Positions 1 through 6,927 of a DNA stretch of 64,000 nt are shown here, in pieces. Origin of the DNA: Antarctobacter albus (GTDB lineage: Bacteria; Pseudomonadota; Alphaproteobacteria; Rhodobacterales; Rhodobacteraceae); assembly GCF_900101505.1 (NCBI RefSeq), contig NZ_FMZI01000003.1, forward strand, positions 248,001-312,000. The letters are read 5' to 3'. Position 1 is the first letter of the stretch. Each line of letters starts with the position of its first letter. The notes below the pieces were generated by a model that saw only the letters and a program-made list of their open reading frames with translations, was not told where the DNA came from and ran no database searches. The translations under genes were made by a program, and so were the position numbers.

Positions 1-588
1 ACTGCGCGCCTTATGGTCGGGCTGCGCACGGAGGTGCGCGGTGAGGTCCCGCAGGGCGAGGTTCTGATCGCCTCCAAGCACCAGAGTTTCCTGGACATCA
101 TCCTGATCTTCGGCGCCGTTCCGGCGGGCAAGTTCATCATGAAACGAGAGTTGATGTGGGCGCCGGTGATCGGCCAGTACGCCCTGCGCATCGGCTGTGT
201 CCCGGTCGAGCGCGGCAAGCGCGGGCAGGCCATCGCACGCATGATCAAGGATGTGGCGCGCGGTGCCGCCGTTCCCGGCCAGCTCATCATCTACCCGCAG
301 GGCACCCGCATCGCGCCGGGGGTAAAGGCGCCCTTCAAGGTCGGCACCGCGATCCTCTACGAACAGACGGGCCAGCCCTGCGTGCCTGCGGCGACAAACG
401 TCGGCCTGTTCTGGCCACGCAAGGGCATCTACCGCAAGCCCGGGCTGGCGGTTGTGGAATTCCTGCCGGTGATCCAGCCGGGGCTGGAAAAATACGCTTT
501 TCTCGAAAGGCTCGAGACAGAGGTGGAGACCGCCTCTAACGCGCTCATGAAGGAGGCCGGGTTCGATGCCGAAAATCACCACGCTTGA
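1..588 (+). CDS. plsC: 1-acyl-sn-glycerol-3-phosphate acyltransferase (PlsC family), 5' end outside window
   Basis: This protein should transfer an acyl chain to lysophosphatidic acid at the membrane in phospholipid synthesis. The acyltransferase HX4D motif is visible as HQSFLD about 27 codons in, and the substrate-binding FPEGTR motif appears as YPQGTR about 70 residues later. The frame is open to base 1, so the ATG at 13 need not be the start; the family is usually about 230-260 residues, so some tens of N-terminal residues are missing. The C-terminus overlaps the next gene by 23 bases, which suggests co-transcription. A second, longer acyltransferase of the same superfamily lies at 34199-35542. 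Confidence 0.85.
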   Translation, partial: TARLMVGLRTEVRGEVPQGEVLIASKHQSFLDIILIFGAVPAGKFIMKRELMWAPVIGQYALRIGCVPVERGKRGQAIARMIKDVARGAAVPGQLIIYPQGTRIAPGVKAPFKVGTAILYEQTGQPCVPAATNVGLFWPRKGIYRKPGLAVVEFLPVIQPGLEKYAFLERLETEVETASNALMKEAGFDAENHHA

Positions 589-1171
589 GGAGTTGCACGC
601 GCATTACGAAGCGCCCGTGCCCTCGTCGATCAAAAAGGTGGCGCAGCACCTGACGCCGCTTTATCGCCGCTGGATCGAAGGCGCGCGGTTCGCCGTCCTG
701 TCGACCGTAGGACCGGAGGGCGTGCATGGCTCGCCGCGTGGCGACGACGGGCCTGTGGTGCGGGTGGCGGATGAACGGACGGTGTTGATGCCGGACTGGT
801 GGGGGAACAACCGGCTCGATTGCCTGCGGGACATCGTGCAGGACGGGCGCGCCGCGCTGCTGTTTCTGGTGCCGGGGACAAACACCACCGTGCGGGTCAA
901 CGGGCGGGCATACCTGACCGATGACGAGGACCTGCGCCGCAGCTTTGCCAAGGGCGACCGCCTGCCCGCCACGGTGATCGTGCTGGAGGTGGCAGAAGTC
1001 TATACCCAATGCGCCAAGGCACTGATGCGCTCACGCCTCTGGACCTGCGGGGATCTGTCGGACGGACTGCCCACCACCGGAGAGATCCTGGCCGACATGT
1101 CGGAGGGCGAACATGGCGGCAAGGACTATGACCGGACCTATCCGGAGTACGCCAAGCCCCGGCTGTGGTGA
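566..1171 (+). CDS. Pyridoxamine 5'-phosphate oxidase-family FMN-binding protein
   Basis: This is a 201-residue protein of the split-barrel flavin family. The N-terminal part has the family's layout: a helix, then a strand reading FAVLSTVGPEG, followed by GSPRGD and a DWWGNNR segment typical of the subgroup often labelled MSMEG_1061-like. Members bind FMN or F420 and include many uncharacterised oxidoreductases, so no substrate is proposed. The ATG at 566 lies inside the end of the plsC gene (23-base overlap), pointing to translational coupling. It could equally be annotated as a general-stress-type flavoprotein. Confidence 0.75.
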   Translation: MPKITTLEELHAHYEAPVPSSIKKVAQHLTPLYRRWIEGARFAVLSTVGPEGVHGSPRGDDGPVVRVADERTVLMPDWWGNNRLDCLRDIVQDGRAALLFLVPGTNTTVRVNGRAYLTDDEDLRRSFAKGDRLPATVIVLEVAEVYTQCAKALMRSRLWTCGDLSDGLPTTGEILADMSEGEHGGKDYDRTYPEYAKPRLW

Positions 1172-1281
1172 CGGAGCGCGCCGGATGGTGCGCCGCTGCA
1201 CAGGCCATGTTCACCAGCACGGAGAGCGAAACCGCGTCCTGATCCGTTTCATCCTGTGAACAGGATCGAAAGGACATCCGC

Positions 1282-1992
1282 ATGAGCACAGCTTCGACGA
1301 CGCGCCGCGCCCTTCTGGCCGGATTTGCCGCCTCTCCCATCGCCGTGGCTGGGGTGGGCGCCTTTCCCCGAGCGGCGCGCGCGCAGGCCGAGGCAGCCGG
1401 GCTGATCACGCCCAATGTCTGCATGGTCCTGCCGGAGACGACCGAAGGGCCCTACTACTTCGATCCCGAGCTTGTCCGCCGCGACATCACCGAGGGGCGC
1501 GAGGGCGAGGCGATGCGCCTGCAATTGCAGGTGGTCGACGCGGATTGCCAACCGATCGAAGGGGCCCGCGTGGACATCTGGCATTGCGATGCGCGCGGGA
1601 TCTACTCGGGCTACAGGAACCGGGGCACCGACTTCGACGCGCGGGGCGAGACATTCCTGCGCGGAACGCAGACCACCGGCGACCGGGGCGTGGCGACGTT
1701 CGACACGATCTATCCCGGCTGGTATCCGGGCCGCACGACGCATATCCACTACAAGGTCTTCCTGGATGAGCGCAGCGTTCTGACCAGCCAGATCTTCTTT
1801 CCCGATGCGCTCAGCGAATACCTGTTCCAGGCAGTCGTCCCCTACAACGAGCGCGAGGACCCGCGCGACACGATGAACCGGGACGACTGGATCGCGCAAC
1901 GTGCGGGCGAGGGCGCCTTTGCCGCGATCCGCGAACAGGCGTCGGGATATGACGCGGCGCTGGTTGTCGGGATCGACCCGGGCAACGCGTGA
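1282..1992 (+). CDS. Tat-exported intradiol ring-cleavage dioxygenase-like protein
   Basis: This 236-residue protein resembles the beta-type subunit of protocatechuate 3,4-dioxygenase, a non-haem Fe(III) enzyme that opens catechol rings between the hydroxyls. The N-terminus carries TTRRALLAGF followed by a hydrophobic stretch and an Ala-rich cleavage region ending ARAQA, so it looks like a twin-arginine substrate exported folded. The expected Tyr ligand region (GIYSGY) and the His-x-His pair (TTHIHYK) preceded by IYPGWYPG are both present. Exported members are common in environmental bacteria and mostly lack a known substrate. It stands alone, with no pca genes beside it. The start follows a GAAAGGA ribosome site. 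Confidence 0.85.
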   Translation: MSTASTTRRALLAGFAASPIAVAGVGAFPRAARAQAEAAGLITPNVCMVLPETTEGPYYFDPELVRRDITEGREGEAMRLQLQVVDADCQPIEGARVDIWHCDARGIYSGYRNRGTDFDARGETFLRGTQTTGDRGVATFDTIYPGWYPGRTTHIHYKVFLDERSVLTSQIFFPDALSEYLFQAVVPYNEREDPRDTMNRDDWIAQRAGEGAFAAIREQASGYDAALVVGIDPGNA

Positions 1993-2001
1993 CCGGATCA
2001 A

Positions 2002-2031
2002 GCCCGGCGCGGGGGGAGCACCGCGCCGGGC
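2002..2031. terminator. Strong hairpin between convergent genes
   Basis: A perfect 11-base inverted repeat (GCCCGGCGCGG and its complement) with an 8-base loop lies 10 bases after the dioxygenase stop and 9 bases before the end of the reb operon on the other strand. No T-run follows on either strand, so termination is inferred from position and stem strength only. Confidence 0.5.
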
Positions 2032-2039
2032 GCAGAGGC

Positions 2040-2381
2040 TCAGGCCAGGGCCTTTTCGGCCTCGGCCAGCATCGAGCGGGCGCGGTCCACGGCTGAATTG
2101 GCCGTGTCCATGATTGCCTGGCCCGCTTCGACATTGCCCTCTGCCTGTTTCGATACCGCCAGTGACATGGCGGCCTCACTCAGGACCTGCATCCGGCGCA
2201 GATGCGCCACGGCGTCCTGCAGCGCCATGCTGAGCGCCAGGGCGCGGGCCTCTGCCTCGGCGCTCTTGGCCAGGTTCGCAGCCTCTGCCGGGGCCATCTG
2301 GCGGAGCTTGGTGACGGTGTCCGCGATCTGGCTGTTGACTTCGGCGCCGCCGGGCGCGGCCGTGTCGGATTTATCCGCCAT
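2040..2381 (-). CDS. RebB-family (R-body) protein, fourth copy
   Basis: This 113-residue protein is the last gene of the reb operon. Its N-terminal VNSQIADTVTKL matches the RebB signature (VN-x-Q-V/I-T/A-D-x-V) that starts the other copies, but the rest has diverged into a long Ala/Glu-rich predicted helix (LAKSAEAEARALALSMALQD) and is longer than the roughly 70-100 residues normal for the family. R-body proteins polymerise into a coiled ribbon that can unroll abruptly; this copy could be an adaptor or a structural variant. The start overlaps the end of the preceding copy by 11 bases, implying coupled translation. Confidence 0.7.
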   Translation of the reverse strand: MADKSDTAAPGGAEVNSQIADTVTKLRQMAPAEAANLAKSAEAEARALALSMALQDAVAHLRRMQVLSEAAMSLAVSKQAEGNVEAGQAIMDTANSAVDRARSMLAEAEKALA

Positions 2382-2616
2382 GCGTGTCCCCCGATCCCGA
2401 AGCCAGCCCCATCCGTTTCAACGCCGCGGCAAGCGCCGCGTCGGCCAAGACCTGCGTGGCCTCCTGCTGTGCGGCTGCGGCCTGTGTGCTTGTTGCCAGG
2501 GCGGCCACCAACCCCTGTGACAACAGCGCCTGCGCCACGGAGCCGGCGGTCCCCAGCGTCATCAGCGTCGTCTGGCTGACTGTATCGGTGACCTGGCTGT
2601 TTGCCATGTTTGGCAT
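2371..2616 (-). CDS. RebB-family (R-body) protein, third copy
   Basis: This is an 81-residue protein beginning MPNMANSQVTDTVSQ, which contains the RebB signature NSQVTDTVSQT followed by an Ala/Gln-rich helix ending in a conserved-looking ALKRMG. The start at 2616 was chosen because an AAGGGGG ribosome site lies 6 bases upstream; the frame is open further upstream but that part overlaps the previous reb gene in another frame. The family is known as 'killing trait' proteins from Caedibacter, where they assemble R-bodies. It overlaps the next copy by 11 bases. Confidence 0.75.
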   Translation of the reverse strand: MPNMANSQVTDTVSQTTLMTLGTAGSVAQALLSQGLVAALATSTQAAAAQQEATQVLADAALAAALKRMGLASGSGDTHGG

Positions 2617-2627
2617 GATGATCCCCC

Positions 2628-2843
2628 TTACGGTGTCAGCCCGGCAGCGGCCCGCACGATCACGGCCTGCCGCAAGAGCGTCATGTTGGTAGAGCCGCTC
2701 TGCAGAGCAGCCACCCGCAAGCCCGCCGCACTGGACGAGGCCTGAAGGCTGGTGGCGACGGCGTGGGCGGCCGCCTGGCCCAGGACGGACAGATTGCTCT
2801 GGCTGACGGCATCCGTGACCTGGGGGTTTTCGGTTTCGGGCAT
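2628..2843 (-). CDS. RebB-family (R-body) protein, second copy
   Basis: This 71-residue protein starts MPETENPQVTDAVSQSNL, a clear RebB signature, followed by alternating Ala-rich and small-residue segments. It lacks the NAVNAQQQ segment that is typical of the canonical member and present in the neighbouring first copy, so it is a divergent paralogue. A GGAGGG ribosome site precedes the ATG, and only 2 bases separate it from the stop of the first copy. The protein is probably cytoplasmic; no signal peptide is visible. Confidence 0.75.
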   Translation of the reverse strand: MPETENPQVTDAVSQSNLSVLGQAAAHAVATSLQASSSAAGLRVAALQSGSTNMTLLRQAVIVRAAAGLTP

Positions 2844-2845
2844 GC

Positions 2846-3142
2846 TCAGGACCCTCCGGAGGCGGGCTTGCCTTTGGTCGGTTCGGATGCGTCCACGGCA
2901 TCCTGCAGGCTGTGAGTGCCGGACTTGAGGCTGTACATCTGCATGACGCCCTGGTTCGCCGCGGCCTGGGCCAGGATATTGGCCTGCTGCTGGGCGTTCA
3001 CGGCGTTTTCGAAAAGGATGCCGGTGCTGTGCGACATCGCCTGGTAGAGCGACCCAAGGGCCATTGCGGGCGCTTCGCTGACAACCTTGACGTTGGACTG
3101 CGTCACCGCGTCGGTGACTTGTGGATTGACGGTTTCGACCAT
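2846..3142 (-). CDS. rebB: RebB-family (R-body) protein, canonical copy
   Basis: This 98-residue protein is the closest to classical RebB of the four. It contains NPQVTDAVTQSNVKV, then EAPAMALGSLYQAM, then the NAVNAQQQANI segment, then a QGVMQMYSL end, all in the family's usual order. In Caedibacter and Azorhizobium such proteins are structural units of R-bodies, and in Azorhizobium their expression harms the plant host. The start at 3142 is set by an AAGGA ribosome site 8 bases upstream; a longer form would need a TTG start. A charged tail (EPTKGKPASGGS) follows the domain. It lies 14 bases after the small leader gene. Confidence 0.88.
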   Translation of the reverse strand: MVETVNPQVTDAVTQSNVKVVSEAPAMALGSLYQAMSHSTGILFENAVNAQQQANILAQAAANQGVMQMYSLKSGTHSLQDAVDASEPTKGKPASGGS

Positions 3143-3156
3143 GATGGCATTCCTTT

Positions 3157-3333
3157 TCAATCTTTTCCTGGGTTCAGAATCTTCGCGATGGCCTCTGCCG
3201 TTTCCTGCAATTGGGCCTGTTGGCGCGCCTGTTGAGCTTCGACGGCTTCAAACATCATCCGTGAGATGTTTTCGGCGGTACGCAAACCGGCCAGGGCCAC
3301 GGCCTCGGCAGAGTCGAGATCATTTTCGGACAT
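3157..3333 (-). CDS. 58-residue protein leading the reb operon
   Basis: This is a short ORF encoding a helical, highly charged 58-residue protein (MSENDLDSAEAVALAGLRT at the start, AKILNPGKD at the end) with a Gln-rich middle (EAQQARQQAQLQE). It has no membrane segment or signal peptide. A GAGGGA ribosome site stands 7 bases before the ATG and codon use matches the neighbours. It is the first gene of the reb operon and is separated from the canonical rebB by 14 bases. I do not recognise a family; an assembly partner or regulator of the R-body proteins is a guess from position only. Confidence 0.65.
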   Translation of the reverse strand: MSENDLDSAEAVALAGLRTAENISRMMFEAVEAQQARQQAQLQETAEAIAKILNPGKD

Positions 3334-3353
3334 GTGCTTTCCCTCGCGTCTCT

Positions 3354-3361
3354 TAACGTTA
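3354..3361. promoter_or_regulatory. TAACGTTA palindrome in the leader of the reb operon
   Basis: An 8-base palindrome lies about 20 bases upstream of the first reb gene, inside a locally AT-rich patch (3365-3410) that would suit a promoter. No convincing -10/-35 pair could be fixed, so the role as an operator is only suggested by position. Confidence 0.25.
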
Positions 3362-3423
3362 GGGGAGAGTTGAATTTGCCGAAAGCATTATTTTGGTTGT
3401 ATTTCGGGGATGAGGGACGCCGC

Positions 3424-3460
3424 CCAAAGAAAAGACCCGCGACCAAGGGGGCGCGGGTCT
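3424..3460 (-). terminator. Rho-independent terminator of the suc-odh-lpd operon
   Basis: A perfect 9-base stem (AGACCCGCG and its complement, 3433-3441 and 3452-3460) is followed on the minus strand by a T-rich tail (TTTCTTT). It begins 43 bases after the lpd stop and separates the TCA operon from the reb operon. Confidence 0.85.
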
Positions 3461-3503
3461 GGGGATCGGACGCCCCGGGGGACGTCCGTTTGTGTTGTGT
3501 CGA

Positions 3504-4898
3504 TCACATGTGGATCGGACCGTCGCCACAGGCCAGCGCCGCTTCGCGCACCGCCTCGGAGAAGGTCGGGTGCGCGTGGCAGGTCAGGGCCACGTCCTCG
3601 GCGGAGGCGCCAAACTCCATCGCCACGCAGATCTCGTGGATCAGGTCGCCCGCGCCCGGTCCGATGATATGGCAGCCCAGCACGCGGTCGGTTTCCTTGT
3701 CGGCCAGCAGCTTGACGAAGCCCTCACCCTGGAACACGGCCTTGGCCCGCGCATTGCCCATGAAGGAAAACTTGCCGACCTTGTAGGCGCGGCCCGCATC
3801 CTTCAGCTCCTGCTCGGTCTGGCCGACACTGGCCACCTCGGGGGCGGTATAGATCACGCCCGGGATCACGCCATAGTTGACGTGGCCGTGTTTGCCGGCG
3901 ATCACCTCGGCGCAGGCCATGCCCTCGTCCTCGGCCTTGTGTGCCAGCATCGGGCCGTCGATCACGTCGCCGATGGCATAGACGCCCGGCACGTTGGTGC
4001 GCCACTGGCCGTCGGTCTTGATCTGGCCGCGCTCGCTCATCTCGATGCCCAGCTTGTCCAGGCCCAGCCCTTCGGTGAAGGGGCGCCGCCCGGTGGCGCA
4101 GAGCACCACGTCCGCGTCCACGGTTTCCTCGCTGTCGTCCTTGCGCAGCTTGTAGGTCACCTTGGCCTTGGTCTTGGTCGCTTCGACCTTTTGCACCGCC
4201 GCCCCCATGACAAAGCTCATGCCCTGTTTTTCGAGGATCTTCTTGAACTGGCGCTGCACTTCGGCGTCCATGCCGGGCGTGATCGCGTCGAGGAATTCGA
4301 TCACCTGCACCTCGGTGCCGAGGCGCGCATAGACCGAGCCCATTTCCAAACCGATGACTCCGGCGCCGATGACGATCATCTTTTTCGGCACTTTGCCCAG
4401 CTCCAGCGCGCCGGTCGAGGTCACGACAACCTTTTCGTCGACGGTCACGTCCGCGCCGGGCACGGGCGAGGCCTCGGACCCCGATGCGATGATGATGTTC
4501 TTGGCCTCGTGGACCTCGTCACCGACCTTGACCTTGCCCGCCTCGGGGATCGAGCCCCAGCCCTTGAGCCAGTCGATCTTGTTCTTCTTGAACAGGAACT
4601 CGATGCCCTTGGTGTTCTGGCCGATCACGTCGTCCTTGTAGGCCAGCATCTGTTTCCAGTCGACCGAGGGCGCCTTGCCCTTGAGGCCCATCTTAGCAAA
4701 GTTGTGCTCGGCCTCGTGCAGCTGGTGGCTGGCGTGCAAGAGCGCCTTGGAGGGGATGCAGCCCACGTTCAGGCAGGTGCCGCCCAGGGTCTCGCGTCCC
4801 TCGACGCAGGCGGTTTTCAGCCCCAGTTGCGCGCAGCGGATCGCGGCGACGTAGCCGCCGGGGCCCGCGCCGATCACGATGACGTCGTATTGTGCCAT
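3504..4898 (-). CDS. lpd: Dihydrolipoyl dehydrogenase (E3)
   Basis: This 464-residue flavoprotein reoxidises the dihydrolipoyl groups of the E2 subunit and passes electrons to NAD+. The N-terminal FAD Rossmann motif GAGPGG is at about residues 10-15, the redox-active disulfide sits in [13 protein letters not shown] (Cys42 and Cys47), the NAD-binding [10 protein letters not shown] is near residue 180, and the C-terminal interface His-Glu pair occurs in HAHPTFSEA. The length is normal. It closes the suc-odh operon, so it most likely serves the 2-oxoglutarate dehydrogenase complex. A 146-base gap before it holds no gene. It is followed by a good terminator. Confidence 0.97.
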   Translation of the reverse strand: MAQYDVIVIGAGPGGYVAAIRCAQLGLKTACVEGRETLGGTCLNVGCIPSKALLHASHQLHEAEHNFAKMGLKGKAPSVDWKQMLAYKDDVIGQNTKGIEFLFKKNKIDWLKGWGSIPEAGKVKVGDEVHEAKNIIIASGSEASPVPGADVTVDEKVVVTSTGALELGKVPKKMIVIGAGVIGLEMGSVYARLGTEVQVIEFLDAITPGMDAEVQRQFKKILEKQGMSFVMGAAVQKVEATKTKAKVTYKLRKDDSEETVDADVVLCATGRRPFTEGLGLDKLGIEMSERGQIKTDGQWRTNVPGVYAIGDVIDGPMLAHKAEDEGMACAEVIAGKHGHVNYGVIPGVIYTAPEVASVGQTEQELKDAGRAYKVGKFSFMGNARAKAVFQGEGFVKLLADKETDRVLGCHIIGPGAGDLIHEICVAMEFGASAEDVALTCHAHPTFSEAVREAALACGDGPIHM

Positions 4899-5044
4899 GT
4901 CGTTTTCCTTTCACTGTCGTTGTTCAGGGGAGGCGTTGGCGCGTGGCGCCCCGGCTGCCGGTGGCAGGCTCCCCGGGATGATTTTTCTCAAAGAAGGGTC
5001 GGGCCTGTGTTTTGTCCACAGCGGATATGTCCGATCTGGAAGTG

Positions 5045-5455
5045 TCACAGCACTGCCAGCAGCAGCATGAGGACGGTGGCGGCGAAGCCCGCCAGCCAGA
5101 TCAGGGACCGCCAGGGCGCCCAGCCGAAGTAGTAGGCCGGCACGTAGAGGATGCGCGCCAGCAGGTAGAGGCCCGAAAGTGCCGCCGTGATCCCGTTGCC
5201 CTGGTCCGACCAGGTGATGACGAAAACGGCGATGGCGAAAAGGATCAGCCCTTCGAAATGGTTGTCGAGCGCGCGTTTCAGACGGGCGGTTTTCACCGAC
5301 AGCTGGTCCTCCAGCGACCCGCCCAGCCGGTCGCGGTCGCGCGGGCTCATGGTCTTGCCCATGCCCAGTTCGAGGTTGGCGGGCACGGACATCAGGACGT
5401 ATTGCACCACCTGCAACAGCGCGGCGAGGGTGAGGGCGGTCAGCTCGGGCGTCAT
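5045..5455 (-). CDS. MAPEG-family membrane protein
   Basis: This 136-residue protein has four hydrophobic segments (about residues 5-22, 70-85, 92-110 and 118-135) and a basic loop with SVKTARLKRALDNHFEGL, the layout of the MAPEG superfamily (membrane-associated eicosanoid and glutathione metabolism proteins). Bacterial members are mostly uncharacterised inner-membrane proteins that may bind glutathione. It lies between a glycosyltransferase and lpd in the long minus-strand operon, with no obvious link to 2-oxoglutarate dehydrogenase. Confidence 0.85.
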   Translation of the reverse strand: MTPELTALTLAALLQVVQYVLMSVPANLELGMGKTMSPRDRDRLGGSLEDQLSVKTARLKRALDNHFEGLILFAIAVFVITWSDQGNGITAALSGLYLLARILYVPAYYFGWAPWRSLIWLAGFAATVLMLLLAVL

Positions 5456-5510
5456 CGTGTCCCTCCGTCCCGGGCTTGCCCCGGCACCTTCGAGTGGCGG
5501 GCCGTTTCGG

Positions 5511-6476
5511 TCATGCCGGGGCCTTTCTGCGCGTCCAGGCCGCGCGGTTCACAGGGGTCAGCAACTGGGCACGGGTGTTCCCGAACCACGCCTGGCAGGC
5601 GGCCTCGGCCTGTGTATTGGCCGGATCACGTCGCCACTCTGCCAGGGTTGCGCGCAGGGCCGGGGCGCAGTCGGCAAGGCGCCTTTCCTCGACCTCGTTG
5701 CGGTTGGCGGCGCGGTGCCATGCGCTGTTCAGGTGGTATTTCCCCTCGCCCAGCTTACCCTGGCCGTCGCCGCGATTGTTCTTCATCAGGAAACAGTCCT
5801 CGGACCGGATCGCATAGTGAAACAATTGCGCGGTCCTGGCGCGGGCGGCGATGTAATGCGGGCGGAACCGGGCGCTTTTCGCATTGTAGAGCGTGCGATT
5901 GTCCAGCCTTTCTCCATCCGGCGTCATCACCACGGGCTCTGGCACCTGCGGGTCGAGCGGGTTGTGATCCGTGGCGCGGGCAAAACTGGCCAGTTTGAAC
6001 AGGCACTTGGTCTTGGTCTCTCGCGGGACGGGGCGCGGTTCGGCGCGGGTATTGCGCTCTGTCACCAGGTCGCCGGGCGTCCAGTCGGTCACACCACTGT
6101 CGCCGAACGCCCGCCAGGGGATCGCGACGCAATCGGCCTGATCCGTGCGGGCCAGCAGGTCCGCCAGCGTGCCGTCCAGCAGCGCGAGGAACTCGTCGCT
6201 GTCGATGTGCAGGACATGGGTGATGCCCTGATCGCGCGCATGAGCCAGGACAAGGTCCATGCCACTGTCCTGCGGCGCCGAGCCCTTGGGGACGTCTTGC
6301 CGGATATGAGTGACGAGACCACGCGCCGAGAGCGCATCCAGCAGCGTATCCGACCCGTCGGTGCAATCGTTCGTCACGACGATGACCTGCTCAAAGCCGA
6401 GCGCGCGATGATGCGCCAGCCATTCCAGCACGAAGATTCCTTCGTTGCGCATGCAGGCGGCGAGGGCAGGCGTCAT
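5511..6476 (-). CDS. Glycosyltransferase family 2-like protein
   Basis: This is a 321-residue cytoplasmic protein. The start MTPALAACMRNEG is typical of the GT2-like group that begins with an AxxxNE motif; ALGFEQVIVVTNDCTDGS follows, and the metal-binding DxD equivalent is HIDSDEF near residue 93. No membrane segments are evident. The acceptor and sugar cannot be predicted. Its ATG overlaps the stop of the upstream membrane protein by four bases (ATGA), so the two are translationally coupled and probably act together on an envelope glycan. Confidence 0.85.
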   Translation of the reverse strand: MTPALAACMRNEGIFVLEWLAHHRALGFEQVIVVTNDCTDGSDTLLDALSARGLVTHIRQDVPKGSAPQDSGMDLVLAHARDQGITHVLHIDSDEFLALLDGTLADLLARTDQADCVAIPWRAFGDSGVTDWTPGDLVTERNTRAEPRPVPRETKTKCLFKLASFARATDHNPLDPQVPEPVVMTPDGERLDNRTLYNAKSARFRPHYIAARARTAQLFHYAIRSEDCFLMKNNRGDGQGKLGEGKYHLNSAWHRAANRNEVEERRLADCAPALRATLAEWRRDPANTQAEAACQAWFGNTRAQLLTPVNRAAWTRRKAPA

Positions 6477-6856
6477 ACCAAGTACCCCTTGCGCCAGGCC
6501 CTTGTCACGAACTCTGTGACGAAGGCCACCGAGGCCAATTGGATCAGGATCGTCATTGAGTACCCCGCAAGATACTCGTCGCGAAGTGGCGTACCGTCAA
6601 AGGTGGCCGCCTGCCAAATCGAAAGTGCGACTTTCGCACACAGCGCGGCGGCGAACCCCAAAGCCCATACATGCAAGTAAAAGATACAAACGGCCAAACC
6701 GCCCCATAGGAGTGCGTTTAGGGCAAAAGATGGAATGTGAGAATTCAGGACAATTTCGATTGGCTGCGTCGCAAGACCGACACTGACCATAGCCAGGTTC
6801 AAGGCTGCGATCAAAACGCAAAACCCGAAGGCGATTTTGAACGAAAGAGGCGACAT
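6473..6856 (-). CDS. Small polytopic membrane protein
   Basis: This 127-residue protein is mostly hydrophobic, with about three or four membrane segments (residues 5-28, 38-60, 64-80 and 103-120). I do not recognise a family. The start MSPLSFKIAFG was chosen over a longer in-frame form because the upstream 25 residues are Pro/Gly-rich and unlike a membrane protein; the ribosome site is weak. The DNA is less GC-rich than its neighbours, which hints at later acquisition. It is coupled to the glycosyltransferase by a 4-base overlap. Confidence 0.6.
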   Translation of the reverse strand: MSPLSFKIAFGFCVLIAALNLAMVSVGLATQPIEIVLNSHIPSFALNALLWGGLAVCIFYLHVWALGFAAALCAKVALSIWQAATFDGTPLRDEYLAGYSMTILIQLASVAFVTEFVTRAWRKGYLV

Positions 6857-6927
6857 CGATCCATACAAGGCCGGGTTTGGCCGGGCGCATGTTCGCCCGG
6901 CCGTAGGGTGGGGTTTCCCCCCACCGA

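Noticed and set aside
3255-3446. 63-codon minus-strand frame between lpd and the reb genes
   Set aside because: It spans the lpd terminator side and overlaps the 58-residue leader gene in a different frame; the latter has a ribosome site and sensible composition.
3504-3518. GATCACATGTGGATC near the lpd stop, resembling the TCA operator
   Set aside because: It lies within the lpd coding end, lacks the GTGATCAC core and has no 21-base partner.
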